Below, one piece after another: positions 41,797 through 50,273 of a DNA stretch of 64,000 bases (positions are counted from its first letter, which is position 1; every line of letters starts with the position of its first letter). This DNA is from Piscinibacter sp943370595 (GTDB taxonomy: Bacteria > Pseudomonadota > Gammaproteobacteria > Burkholderiales > Burkholderiaceae_C), in assembly GCA_943370595.1 (NCBI GenBank), contig CALRRO020000021.1, positions 1 through 64,000 of the forward strand, written 5' to 3'. Position numbers and translations under genes: made by a program. Under the pieces are notes generated by a model. That model worked only from the letters and a program-made list of their open reading frames with translations, made no database searches and was not told where the DNA came from.

Positions 41797-43514
41797 CCCT
41801 GCCCGCCACGCCGACCCCGCGCTTCGACACCTTCTACAAGTACGACGCCCTGACCCGGCTGCTGTTCGACTATGCCGATGCCCACCCGCAGCTGGTGAGT
41901 GTGGAGGCCATCGGCAAGAGCCACGAGGGCCGCGACATCTGGGTGGTCACGCTCACCAACACGGCCACCGGGCCGGCCGCCGACAAGCCGGCGTTCTGGG
42001 CCGACGGCAACATCCACGCGGCCGAGCTGACCGCCAGCACCGCGGTGCTGTACTACCTGCACCGCCTGGTCACCGGCTACGGTGCCGACAGCGACGAAGG
42101 CCGGCAGATCACGCAGCTGCTCGACACGCGTGCCATCTACCTGTGCCCGCGCCTGAACCCGGACGGCGCCGAGCTGGCGCTGGCCGACCGGCCGCGCCAC
42201 ATCCGCTCGTCGACGCGGCGCTACCCGTTCGACGAGGCGCCGGTCGAGGGCCTGACGATGGAGGACGTCGACGGCGATGGCCGGATCCTGACCATGCGCA
42301 TCCCCGACCCGCACGGCGCGTACAAGAAGAGCGCGCAGGACCCGCGCCTGATGGTGCCGCGCGAGCCGGGTGAGTTCGGTGGCGAGTACTACCGGCTGAT
42401 CCCCGAGGGCACGCTCACGAACTGGGACGGCCTGACCGTCAAGGTCAACAAGGACCCGGAGGGCCTGGACCTGAACCGCAACTTCCCGGCCTTCTGGCGG
42501 CAGGAGTTCGAGCAGGTCGGCGCAGGCCCGTACCCGACCAGCGAGCCCGAGGTGCGCGCGATGGTCGACTTCGTGATCAGGCACCCGAACATCGGCGCCG
42601 GCATCAGTTACCACACGCACAGCGGCGTGATCCTGCGGCCGATGGGCACCTGCAGCGACGACGACATGATCCCCGAGGACCTGTGGTCCTACAAACGCTT
42701 CAGCGAGCTCGGCCACAAGCTGACGGGCTACCCGGCGGTGAGCATCTGGCACGAGTTCAAGTACCACCCGAAGGAGACCATCGGCGGCACGCAGGACTGG
42801 CTGTACGAGCACCTCGGCGCGCTGTTCTGGGTGGTCGAGATCTGGTCGCCCAACCAGGCGGCGGAGATCAAGGACTACAAGTGGATCGACTGGTTCCGCG
42901 AGCACCCGGTCGAGGACGACCTCAAGCTGCTGAAGTGGAGCGACGAGCAGTGCGGTGGCCAGGCGCACGTCGACTGGAAGCCCTTCATGCACCCGCAGCT
43001 CGGCGCGGTGGAGGTCGGCGGCTGGGACAAGATGAACTTCTGGCGCAACCCGCCGCCGCACCTGCGCGAGCGCGAGGCGGCACGTTTCCCGTCATGGATG
43101 ACGCAGGTGGCGCTGAGCCTGCCCAAGCTCGAACTGCTGCGCACCGAGGTGCGCGCGCTGGGCCCCGACAGTTGGCGCGTGCGCATGGCGGTGGCCAACA
43201 GCGGCTGGCTGCCGGCCTACGTCAGCCAGCGCGCGCTGCAGCGCAAGGTGGTGCGCGGCGTGATGTTCGAGATCGTGCTGCCGCCGGGCGACCCGACCGT
43301 GTCGCTGATCAGCGGCAAGGAGCGCATGGAGGGCCCGCAGCTCGAGGGCCACGCGCCGAAGAACTCGCAGATCGCCTTCCTGCCCAGCCGCGAAGTGACG
43401 GCCGATCGTGCCGTCGCGGAGTGGGTGGTGCGAGCGCCCAAGGGCACACGCCTGGCACTGGTCGCGCGGGCCGATCGGGCGGGGACCGTGCGCACCGAAG
43501 TCAGTCTTGACTGA
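41793..43514 (+). CDS. M14-family zinc carboxypeptidase
   Basis: The 573-residue metallopeptidase has the zinc site His75-x2-Glu78 in GNIHAAEL, a second ligand His in ISYHTHSGVILRP, and the catalytic Glu in LFWVVEIWSPN. Substrate-binding residues appear as LNPDGAELAL and DLNRNFPAFW. About 180 residues follow the catalytic core and include a beta-rich extension (SWRVRMAVANSGWLPAYVSQ). No signal peptide is evident, so it is probably cytoplasmic, which is less common for M14. It overlaps the amidotransferase gene; both act on amide bonds, but a common pathway is unproven. Confidence 0.88.
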   Translation: MTLPATPTPRFDTFYKYDALTRLLFDYADAHPQLVSVEAIGKSHEGRDIWVVTLTNTATGPAADKPAFWADGNIHAAELTASTAVLYYLHRLVTGYGADSDEGRQITQLLDTRAIYLCPRLNPDGAELALADRPRHIRSSTRRYPFDEAPVEGLTMEDVDGDGRILTMRIPDPHGAYKKSAQDPRLMVPREPGEFGGEYYRLIPEGTLTNWDGLTVKVNKDPEGLDLNRNFPAFWRQEFEQVGAGPYPTSEPEVRAMVDFVIRHPNIGAGISYHTHSGVILRPMGTCSDDDMIPEDLWSYKRFSELGHKLTGYPAVSIWHEFKYHPKETIGGTQDWLYEHLGALFWVVEIWSPNQAAEIKDYKWIDWFREHPVEDDLKLLKWSDEQCGGQAHVDWKPFMHPQLGAVEVGGWDKMNFWRNPPPHLREREAARFPSWMTQVALSLPKLELLRTEVRALGPDSWRVRMAVANSGWLPAYVSQRALQRKVVRGVMFEIVLPPGDPTVSLISGKERMEGPQLEGHAPKNSQIAFLPSREVTADRAVAEWVVRAPKGTRLALVARADRAGTVRTEVSLD

Positions 43515-43606
43515 CTGCTAAATGGGTAGAAGTGCCGCTTGATCGGGCGGCCCCTGGTGCCGTCCGCGAATTACTTCCGACACCGATCACTTCGTGTTCC
43601 CTAGGA

Positions 43607-43656
43607 TGACGTCCAAGAAACAGTTGGATACGCAACGTATCCGCTGAAGGACGTCA
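43607..43656 (+). promoter_or_regulatory. Nested inverted repeats in the leader of the subtilase gene
   Basis: Outer arms TGACGTCC (43607-43614) and GGACGTCA (43649-43656) enclose inner arms GGATACG (43626-43632) and CGTATCC (43636-43642) with a CAA loop. All pair perfectly, and the two levels are separated by unpaired AAGAAACAGTT and GCTGAA. Such a structure 36 bp before the ATG could be an RNA thermometer, riboswitch-like leader or a pair of operators. The class is not one I recognise. Confidence 0.55.
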
Positions 43657-43692
43657 ACGAGGGCAGGCCCATGTCGCCTGCGGGAGCTGAAG

Positions 43693-45981
43693 ATGATCAA
43701 GGAAGTACTGCCGTTCATCGTGATCATCGAGCGCAGGCTGCGCGACGCGAAGACATGGCTGGCGCTGGCCTGGCTGCTCCTGCTGGCTACCGTGCTGGCG
43801 CTGCCGATGGCGGCGCAGGCCCAGCCGGTGTCCGAACGCGTGCGCGCCAAGATCGCCCGCGACATGGACGGCGAGCTGCGTACCGACCGCAAGCCGCGCG
43901 AACGCTGGGCGCGCGACGTGCGCGGCCAGCGGCACGTGCAGGTGATCGTCGTCAGCGACTCCACCGACCCCGAACTGCGCGAGCTGCGCGCCGCCGTGCT
44001 CCAGATGGGTGGCTCGGTGCACGCCTTCCACCGCTCGATGAGCGCGCTGACGGTGCAGGTGCCGGCGCAGAAGGTGCACGTGCTGGCGCAGCGCGACGAC
44101 GTGGCCAGCGTGACCCCCAACCGCAGCGTGCAGCGCACGCTGAGCACGCTGGAGTACGTCTCCGGCGCGCTGACCGCGCGCGGCCGCAGCTACTCGAGCC
44201 CGACCGCCTACAGCGGTGTCGACGGCAGCGGCATCGGCATCGCGGTGCTCGACTCCGGCGTGATGAGGTCGCACCGGGCCTTCGACGGCGCCTGGGCCGA
44301 TCGCGTCAAGCGCAGCGTCACCATGCTCAACACCTCGCTGGCCAGCTGGACCACCGGTGTGGACAGCAGCGTCTCGCTGGCCCCGGGCAGCCTGGCGCTG
44401 AGCAACTATGAAGCGGCGGTCAATAACGACTACGCGGCCACGCACGACGCCTTCGGCCACGGCACGCACGTCGCCTCGGTCGCGGCCGGCCGCGGCTTCG
44501 GCTTTTACGCCGCGCCCGACAACACCGGCGTCGCCCCCGGTGCCGACATCTACGACGTCAAGGTGCTCAACGACCAGGGCCTGGGCACGATCAGCGATGC
44601 AATCGAAGGCATCCAGTGGGTGATCTACCACGCCCGGGAATACAACATCCGCGTCATCAACCTGAGCCTGGCCGCGCAGTCGACGCAGAGCTGGTTCTTC
44701 GACCCGCTGTGCGTCGCCGCGCGCAGTGCCACCGCTGCCGGCATCACCGTGGTGGTGGCGGCCGGCAACTTCGGCAAGTCCGCGGCGGGCAAGGAAGTCT
44801 TCGGCACGGTCAGCTCGCCGGGCAACGACCCGTCGGTGATCACCGTCGGTGCGGCCAACTTCAAGGGCACGAACGGGCGTGGCGACGACACCGTGACGAC
44901 CTTCAGCTCGCGTGGCCCGACCCGCGGCAGCTACGTCGACGCCAGCGGCACCCGCCGCATCGACAACCTGATCAAGCCGGACCTGGTCGCGCCGGGCAAC
45001 CGCGTGCTCGGTGCCGCGTCGACGACGGCCGCTGGCAACTGGAATCAGCTTGCCTCCAACAACTACAACGAGCTGGTGGTGCCGGCCAACAGCGGCCAGT
45101 ACTACTACGAGACGGTGATGGTGATGAGCGGCACCTCGATCGCCGCGCCGGCCGTCGCCGGTGCCGCGGCGCTGCTGCTGCAGGCCAACCCGGGCCTGAC
45201 GCCGCCGCTGGTCAAGGCCATCCTGCAGTACTCCGCACAGCCGCTGGCCGGCCAGAGCCTGGTGCACCAGGGCGCCGGCCTGCTGAACATCGACGGCGCG
45301 CTCGCCCTGGCCCGCGCGCTGCGCACCGACATCTCCACCGCCGTGGCCAACGGCACGATCAGCCCCGGCGCCAACCTGCTGGCCGCGGGCCAGACGTTGC
45401 CGGCGCGCTCGTCGACGGTCAACGGCAGCAGCTTCAACTGGTCGCGCATCGTCTTCGCCGGCGGCAACCGCGTGCTCAGCGGCGACGCGCTGTTCACCAG
45501 GTACCAGCCGATCTGGGACCCGCGCATCACCTGGGCCAGCGGGCGCGTGCGCCTGCGCCAGCCGAGCTACTGGGGGGCGACGCTGTTCACCCCGGGCAAC
45601 ACCTTCGTCAGGTCGTTCAGCGACGTCGTGCCGGCCAACCAGAGCCTGGTCACGTCGGGCGTGGTCAACGCTACTTCGCTGGTGGGGACCACATCGTCGA
45701 TCGGCAAGACCGGTCTGTTCATCCCCACGCCGACGCTGGCGAGCTGGCTGGCCAGCGGCAGCGGCACGACGCTCGGTTCGGGCATCGTGATCAGCGAGGG
45801 CCTGGTGATCAGCGAGGGCCTGGTGATCAGCGAAGGCCTCGTCATCAGCGAGGGCCTGGTGATCAGCGAAGGCCTCGTCATCAGCGAAGGCCTGGTGATC
45901 AGCGAGGGTCTGGTGATCAGCGAGACCGGCGTGCCGGTCATCAACTACGACCTGCGCACGGCCACCACCGGCGAGAACTGA
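43693..45981 (+). CDS. Secreted S8 subtilisin-like peptidase with hexapeptide-repeat tail
   Basis: The 762-residue protein has a long signal region (hydrophobic at 22-43, ending AAQAQ), an I9-like propeptide (about 80-150: RHVQVIVVSDSTDPELRELR) and a subtilase domain with catalytic Asp187 (AVLDSG), His256 (GHGTHVA) and Ser482 (MSGTSIAAP). Residues 500-698 form an extra domain. Residues 699-745 are seven VISEGL units plus a truncated eighth, followed by a short tail without an obvious anchor or PEP-CTERM sorting motif. The ATG has GGGAG upstream. It ends 5 bp before the GGDEF-EAL gene, so the two form an operon. The peptidase target is unknown. Confidence 0.9.
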   Translation: MIKEVLPFIVIIERRLRDAKTWLALAWLLLLATVLALPMAAQAQPVSERVRAKIARDMDGELRTDRKPRERWARDVRGQRHVQVIVVSDSTDPELRELRAAVLQMGGSVHAFHRSMSALTVQVPAQKVHVLAQRDDVASVTPNRSVQRTLSTLEYVSGALTARGRSYSSPTAYSGVDGSGIGIAVLDSGVMRSHRAFDGAWADRVKRSVTMLNTSLASWTTGVDSSVSLAPGSLALSNYEAAVNNDYAATHDAFGHGTHVASVAAGRGFGFYAAPDNTGVAPGADIYDVKVLNDQGLGTISDAIEGIQWVIYHAREYNIRVINLSLAAQSTQSWFFDPLCVAARSATAAGITVVVAAGNFGKSAAGKEVFGTVSSPGNDPSVITVGAANFKGTNGRGDDTVTTFSSRGPTRGSYVDASGTRRIDNLIKPDLVAPGNRVLGAASTTAAGNWNQLASNNYNELVVPANSGQYYYETVMVMSGTSIAAPAVAGAAALLLQANPGLTPPLVKAILQYSAQPLAGQSLVHQGAGLLNIDGALALARALRTDISTAVANGTISPGANLLAAGQTLPARSSTVNGSSFNWSRIVFAGGNRVLSGDALFTRYQPIWDPRITWASGRVRLRQPSYWGATLFTPGNTFVRSFSDVVPANQSLVTSGVVNATSLVGTTSSIGKTGLFIPTPTLASWLASGSGTTLGSGIVISEGLVISEGLVISEGLVISEGLVISEGLVISEGLVISEGLVISETGVPVINYDLRTATTGEN
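45787..45927 (+). repeat. In-gene 18-bp tandem repeat coding VISEGL
   Basis: Seven 18-bp units related to GTGATCAGCGAGGGCCTG and a truncated eighth (GTGATCAGCGAGACC) run without gaps. Units differ at synonymous positions (GTG/GTC, GAG/GAA, CTG/CTC), so the amino acid repeat is conserved while the DNA varies. The copy number could change by slippage without shifting the frame. Confidence 0.95.
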
Positions 45982-45986
45982 GCACC

Positions 45987-48563
45987 ATGAGCAGCACCGC
46001 GACCTCGCTGGCGAGCACCCCCTGGCAGCGCCTGCACGGCGCGCTGATGCCCGACTACAACCGCAAGGCCACGGTCTACTGGTGGACCATGGTCACCATC
46101 GGCCTGATGGTGCTGCTGCACTGCGCCGGCCAGGTCGCCGTGCTGCCGCGCGAGGCGCTGCTGCAGATCATCGCCGGCGCCGCGATCGCGACGCTGGCGG
46201 GCTTCTTCCCGGTGCGCATCCCGCGCTCGACCAACTCCTTCGCCGCCGGCGAGATCTTCATCTTCCTCGTCCTGCTGCTGCACGGCCCGGCCGCCGCGTC
46301 GCTGGCGGCCGCCGGCGAGGCGCTGGTCGGCTCCTGGCGCACCTCGAAGCGCTGGACCAGCCGCATCGCCAGCCCGGCGATGGCGATCGTCTCGATGTTC
46401 ATCGCCGGCACCATGCTCGACGCCGCGCTGACCATGCTGCGCTCGCGCGGCTGGTACAGCGACGGCCTGCTGATGACCGCCGCGATGGTCTTCTCGATCG
46501 TCTACTTCGTGCTCAACACGGTGCTGGCGACGATGGTCATCCACCTCAAGCGCAACCAGCCGCTGCTGCTGCGCGAGATGCTGTCCAACTTCGGCTGGGT
46601 GGCGATCGCCTACGCCGGCAGCGCCTCGGTGGCCGGCCTGCTGTTCCTGACCGTGGTGCAGTCGGGCCCGGGCGTGCTGATGGCGGTGGTGCCGATCGTC
46701 GGCATGCTGCTGGCCACGCTGCACTTCTTCTTCCGCCAGCAGGAGGCCGACGAGGCGATGCGGCGCAGCCGCGTCGAGGCCGCCGAGCGCGAGGCCGCGC
46801 AGTCGGCGCTGCACGTCAAGGCGCTGGAGATGAGCGAGCAGCGCTTCCACGCCGCCTTCACGCACGCGTCGATCGGCATGGCGCTGGTCGGCACCGATGG
46901 TGCCATCCGCCAGGTCAACCGCGCGATGACCTCGCTGTTCGGCGCCGACGACGAGTCGCTGATCGGCCAGCCGCTGGCTTCGCTGATCCACGAGGGCGAT
47001 GCCGAGGCCTTCACCACGCTGCTGGGCCGCGTCAACCGCCGCGAGGCCGACGCGATCAATCTCGAACTGCGCTGCCGCCACCGCGACGGCAGCGACGTCT
47101 GGGTGGCGCTGGACGGCAGCTTCTTCGACGACGCTGGCGGCGAGGCTGCCAGCCTGATCGTGCAGATGCAGGACATCACCGCGCGGCGCAGCGCCGAGGC
47201 CCGCCTGCAGCACATCGCCTTCCACGACGGGCTGACCGGGCTGCCGAACCGCTCGCGCTTCCACGAACACCTGGCGCAGGCCATCGAGCATGCGGCGCAG
47301 GACCCGGAGCGCCGCTTCGCGGTGATGTTCCTCGACTTCGACCGCTTCAAGCTGATCAACGACAGCATGGGCCACAGCGCCGGCGACGCCTTCCTGATTC
47401 AGGTGGCACGGCGCATCCGCGAAAACGTGCGCCCGGGCGACGTGGTCGCGCGGCTCGGCGGCGACGAGTTCGCCGTGCTGTGCGCGGACATCGAGCGCGA
47501 GGCCCATGCCGTCACGCTGGCCGAGCGGCTGCAGCTGGTGCTGGCCGAGCCGCTGCAGATCGGCGGCACCGAGATCGCCACCAGCGCCAGCATCGGCATC
47601 ACCTTCAGCGCCATCGGCTACAAGTTGCCCGAAGAGGTGCTGCGCGACGCCGACATTGCGATGTACCGGGCCAAGGCGGCCGGCAAGGCGCGCCACGCCC
47701 TCTTCGACGCCAGCCTGCACCAGCAGGTGACCGACCGCGTGCGGCTCGAGGGCGACCTGCGCCGCGCGATCGAGAACGGCCAGCTGACGGTGGCCTACCA
47801 ACCGCTGTTCAACCTCGGCAGCGGCCGGCTCACCGGCTTCGAGGCGCTGGCGCGCTGGCAGCACCCGGTGCAGGGGCTGATCAGCCCGGCCACCTTCATC
47901 CCGATCGCCGAGGAGTCGGCGCTGATCGGCCCGCTGACCGACTTCGTGCTCGACACCGCCTGCCGCCAGCTCAAGCTCTGGCAGGCGCGCAGTGAGTCCT
48001 TCAACGGCCTGACGATGCAGGTGAACGTCTCCGGCAACGACATCGCGCACAGCGGCTTCGCGCAGCGCGTCACCCGCGCCATCGTGGCCGCGCGGCTGAG
48101 CCCGAGCCAGCTGACGCTGGAGCTGACCGAGAACGTGCTGATGGACAGCGTCGACGGTGCCGTCGACACGCTGACGCGCCTGCGCGAGCTCGGCGTCGGC
48201 CTGTCGATCGACGACTTCGGCACCGGCTACTCGTCGCTGAGCTACCTCTCTTCCCTGCCGATCGACAGCCTGAAGATCGACGCCTCGTTCGTGCGCGGCA
48301 TGCGCAGCGGCTCGAAGGAGGCGGAGGTGGTGCGCGCCATCCTGACGCTCGGCGCTTCACTGGGCAAGTCGGTGATCGCCGAAGGCATCGAGACCGAATC
48401 GCAGTACGACCAGCTGCGCGGCATGGGCTGCGAGTCCGGCCAGGGCTTTCACCTGTCGCGCCCGCTGGTGGCCGAGAACGTCGAGCTGCTGCTCGACCGG
48501 CTGGAGACCGAGCGCTGGACCGGCCAGCACGGCCAGATCAGCCGCCCGATGCTGCATCACTAG
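45987..48563 (+). CDS. Membrane PAS-GGDEF-EAL protein (c-di-GMP synthesis/degradation)
   Basis: The 858-residue signalling protein has an N-terminal part of about 7 hydrophobic segments (about 28-250), a short coiled coil, a PAS domain (about 285-400), a GGDEF domain and an EAL domain. GGDEF is intact (491-495) with an inhibitory RxxD site (RPGD, 482-485) five residues upstream. The EAL motif is intact at 619-621, and DDFGTGYSSLSYL and VIAEGIET are also conserved. Both enzymatic activities are therefore possible. The membrane sensor resembles MASE-type domains, but I cannot name the class. It is co-transcribed with the subtilase gene 5 bp upstream and ends in a GC-rich repeat. Confidence 0.92.
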   Translation: MSSTATSLASTPWQRLHGALMPDYNRKATVYWWTMVTIGLMVLLHCAGQVAVLPREALLQIIAGAAIATLAGFFPVRIPRSTNSFAAGEIFIFLVLLLHGPAAASLAAAGEALVGSWRTSKRWTSRIASPAMAIVSMFIAGTMLDAALTMLRSRGWYSDGLLMTAAMVFSIVYFVLNTVLATMVIHLKRNQPLLLREMLSNFGWVAIAYAGSASVAGLLFLTVVQSGPGVLMAVVPIVGMLLATLHFFFRQQEADEAMRRSRVEAAEREAAQSALHVKALEMSEQRFHAAFTHASIGMALVGTDGAIRQVNRAMTSLFGADDESLIGQPLASLIHEGDAEAFTTLLGRVNRREADAINLELRCRHRDGSDVWVALDGSFFDDAGGEAASLIVQMQDITARRSAEARLQHIAFHDGLTGLPNRSRFHEHLAQAIEHAAQDPERRFAVMFLDFDRFKLINDSMGHSAGDAFLIQVARRIRENVRPGDVVARLGGDEFAVLCADIEREAHAVTLAERLQLVLAEPLQIGGTEIATSASIGITFSAIGYKLPEEVLRDADIAMYRAKAAGKARHALFDASLHQQVTDRVRLEGDLRRAIENGQLTVAYQPLFNLGSGRLTGFEALARWQHPVQGLISPATFIPIAEESALIGPLTDFVLDTACRQLKLWQARSESFNGLTMQVNVSGNDIAHSGFAQRVTRAIVAARLSPSQLTLELTENVLMDSVDGAVDTLTRLRELGVGLSIDDFGTGYSSLSYLSSLPIDSLKIDASFVRGMRSGSKEAEVVRAILTLGASLGKSVIAEGIETESQYDQLRGMGCESGQGFHLSRPLVAENVELLLDRLETERWTGQHGQISRPMLHH

Positions 48564-48565
48564 AC

Positions 48566-48650
48566 CCCCCCGGAGCGCTCCCGCGCTCCCCCCAGGGGGC
48601 GCCGCCAGCGGACCGGCGGAGCCGGATCCGCGGCGACTGCTTGGGGGTGG
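48566..48650. repeat. GC-rich intergenic repeat between convergent genes
   Basis: The stretch holds CCCCCCCGGAGCGCTCCC, then CCCCCCAGGGGGCGCC, CCGGCGGAGCCGG and a GCTTGGGGGTGG end, allowing several hairpins. It sits between the GGDEF-EAL and esterase genes, which converge. The layout recalls the unit at 38516-38612 but the sequence is clearly different; both types are common in this bacterial group. Confidence 0.6.
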
Positions 48651-48653
48651 TCC

Positions 48654-49367
48654 TCAGCGATTCAGGTCTTTGCTGCTTGCCGGCTCCGACTTCACCGGCG
48701 CGGCCTCGAAGGCCGCGCGCCAGGTGCGCGCCGGCAGGAAGGTGCGCAGCTGGTCGATGGCCTTCTCGATCAGGCGCGGGTCGAGCTCGTGGCCGATGTC
48801 GGGCAGCACGTCGGCGGTGACGTCGGCGCCCAGCGCGACCAGCTGGCGTGCCGCCTCCACCGAGGCGGCGTAAGGCATCACCTTGTCGTCCAGGCCGTGC
48901 AGCAGGTGCACGCAGGTGTCGCGCGGCGCGTGGTCGGGCAGTTGCGCATAGCGGCCCGAGAAGGCGAGCACGCGACCGGCGAGCTCGGACTCGGCCTGCG
49001 CCGCCTCCAGCGCCATGATCGCCCCTTGCGAGAAGCCGAACAGCGCGGTGCGCGGCCAGTCGATGCCGAAGCGCAGCTGCAGCGCGCGCACGGTGGCGAT
49101 GAAGCGTGGCAGCGCCGCATCGACGCGCGCCTGCCGGTTTTCCTCGGTGATGCCCTGGACCGAGAACCACTGCTTGCCGCCGCCGCCGGGTGCGGCGTCG
49201 AACTCGTCGGGTGCGTCGATGCACAGCACCGCCGCCTGCGGGTACTCCTGGGCCAGACGCTGAGCGAGCACGGCCATGTGCTCGGCGTTCGCACCCACGC
49301 CGTGGAAGAGCAGGAACAGCAGGTCGGGGTCGCCGGTTTCGGGCAGGCGGGCCAGAACGGTGGTCAT
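48654..49367 (-). CDS. Phospholipase/carboxylesterase family serine hydrolase (YpfH-like)
   Basis: The 237-residue alpha/beta hydrolase has the oxyanion region LLFHGVGANAEHM, the nucleophile elbow GFSQGAIM, the acid in HGLDDKVMP and the catalytic His in DIGHELD. This is the carboxylesterase/phospholipase family of YpfH and acyl-protein thioesterases. The ATG at 49367 gives the family N-terminus, whereas a longer frame upstream runs into the riboswitch region and is not coding. No signal peptide is seen. Its natural ester substrate is unknown. Confidence 0.88.
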   Translation of the reverse strand: MTTVLARLPETGDPDLLFLLFHGVGANAEHMAVLAQRLAQEYPQAAVLCIDAPDEFDAAPGGGGKQWFSVQGITEENRQARVDAALPRFIATVRALQLRFGIDWPRTALFGFSQGAIMALEAAQAESELAGRVLAFSGRYAQLPDHAPRDTCVHLLHGLDDKVMPYAASVEAARQLVALGADVTADVLPDIGHELDPRLIEKAIDQLRTFLPARTWRAAFEAAPVKSEPASSKDLNR

Positions 49368-49472
49368 GCATGCCAGTGTGCCGCAGGCCCGGCTGGCGAT
49401 CGAGCGAGCGCTCTGAACGCAGCGCTCGTCCGGGCCGAACGATGCGGCGGCTAGAATCCTGCTCGCGCTCTC

Positions 49473-49588
49473 ACTGTCATTGGGGAGTAGCCGCCCCACG
49501 ACAACGTCGCGGGGGCTGGCGTCAACACACTTGGCCCGCAGGCCATGGCGTCCGCAACCTCCGGGTTTGGCAAGACCTTTGACCACAC
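49473..49588 (+). promoter_or_regulatory. yybP-ykoY manganese riboswitch
   Basis: The leader contains the conserved elements of the yybP-ykoY class in order: GGGGAGTAGC (49482-49491), GTCAACACACTTG (49521-49533) and GGCAAGACCTTTGACC (49569-49584). Spacing and the GC-rich arms between them allow the expected multi-helix fold. The class senses Mn2+ and typically precedes manganese exporters of the UPF0016, TerC and MntP types. The next gene is a UPF0016 protein 66 bp downstream. A possible -10 box TAGAAT lies at 49452-49457. I assigned the class by eye and did not run a covariance model. Confidence 0.88.
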
Positions 49589-49654
49589 AGCCTCCGCCCG
49601 CGGCCGGGGAGGCCGTGCGGTCATCCGTCTCGTCCTCCGGCCCGGAGAATCCTC

Positions 49655-50224
49655 GTGGAAGCCTTCCTCGTCTCGACCGGAATCGTCGCCCTCGGTGAAA
49701 TGGGCGACAAGACACAGCTGCTCGCCTTGCTGCTGGCGGCCAAGTTCCGCCGCCCCATCCCGATCGTTCTGGGCATCCTGGTGGCCACGCTGGTCAACCA
49801 TGCGCTGGCCGGCGTGGTCGGCGACTGGATCGCGCGCGCGCTCGGCCCCGACGTGCTGCGCTGGGTGATCGGCCTGTCCTTCCTGGCCATGGCTGCCTGG
49901 ATGCTGGTGCCCGACAAGATCGACGAGACCGAGGGCGGTACGCAGCGCTTCGGCGTGTTCGGCACCACGGTGATCGCCTTCTTCCTCGCCGAGATGGGCG
50001 ACAAGACGCAGATCGCTACCGTCGCGCTGGCCGCGCGCTATGCCGACCTGGTCGCGGTGGTCGCAGGCACCACGCTGGGCATGATGATCGCCAACGTGCC
50101 GGCGGTGCTGCTCGGCGACGTGGTGGCGAAGAAGGTCTCGATGACGCTGGTGCACGGCATCGCCGCGCTGATCTTCGCGGTGCTGGGCGTGCTGACCCTG
50201 CTCAACGTCGGCCGGCTGTTCTGA
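49655..50224 (+). CDS. UPF0016/GDT1-family cation exporter (probable Mn2+ exporter)
   Basis: The 189-residue membrane protein consists of two homologous halves of about three helices. Each carries the signature E-x-GDKTQ: ALGEMGDKTQLLALLLAAKF near residue 12 and FLAEMGDKTQIATVALAARY near 113. These acidic motifs form the cation site. Family members export Mn2+ (or Ca2+/Mn2+ in eukaryotes). The start is a GTG at 49655 with GGAG 7 bases upstream. The upstream manganese riboswitch supports Mn2+ as substrate and induction at high Mn2+. Confidence 0.94.
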   Translation: MEAFLVSTGIVALGEMGDKTQLLALLLAAKFRRPIPIVLGILVATLVNHALAGVVGDWIARALGPDVLRWVIGLSFLAMAAWMLVPDKIDETEGGTQRFGVFGTTVIAFFLAEMGDKTQIATVALAARYADLVAVVAGTTLGMMIANVPAVLLGDVVAKKVSMTLVHGIAALIFAVLGVLTLLNVGRLF

Positions 50225-50273
50225 GCCGCCGCGCGCTGCCGCACAATCGGCAGCGCACTCCCGCTGCCCGCCC

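Noticed and set aside
45787..45927. Tandem 18-bp units as a possible CRISPR array
   Set aside because: There are no spacers, the units are contiguous and in frame, and they code VISEGL.
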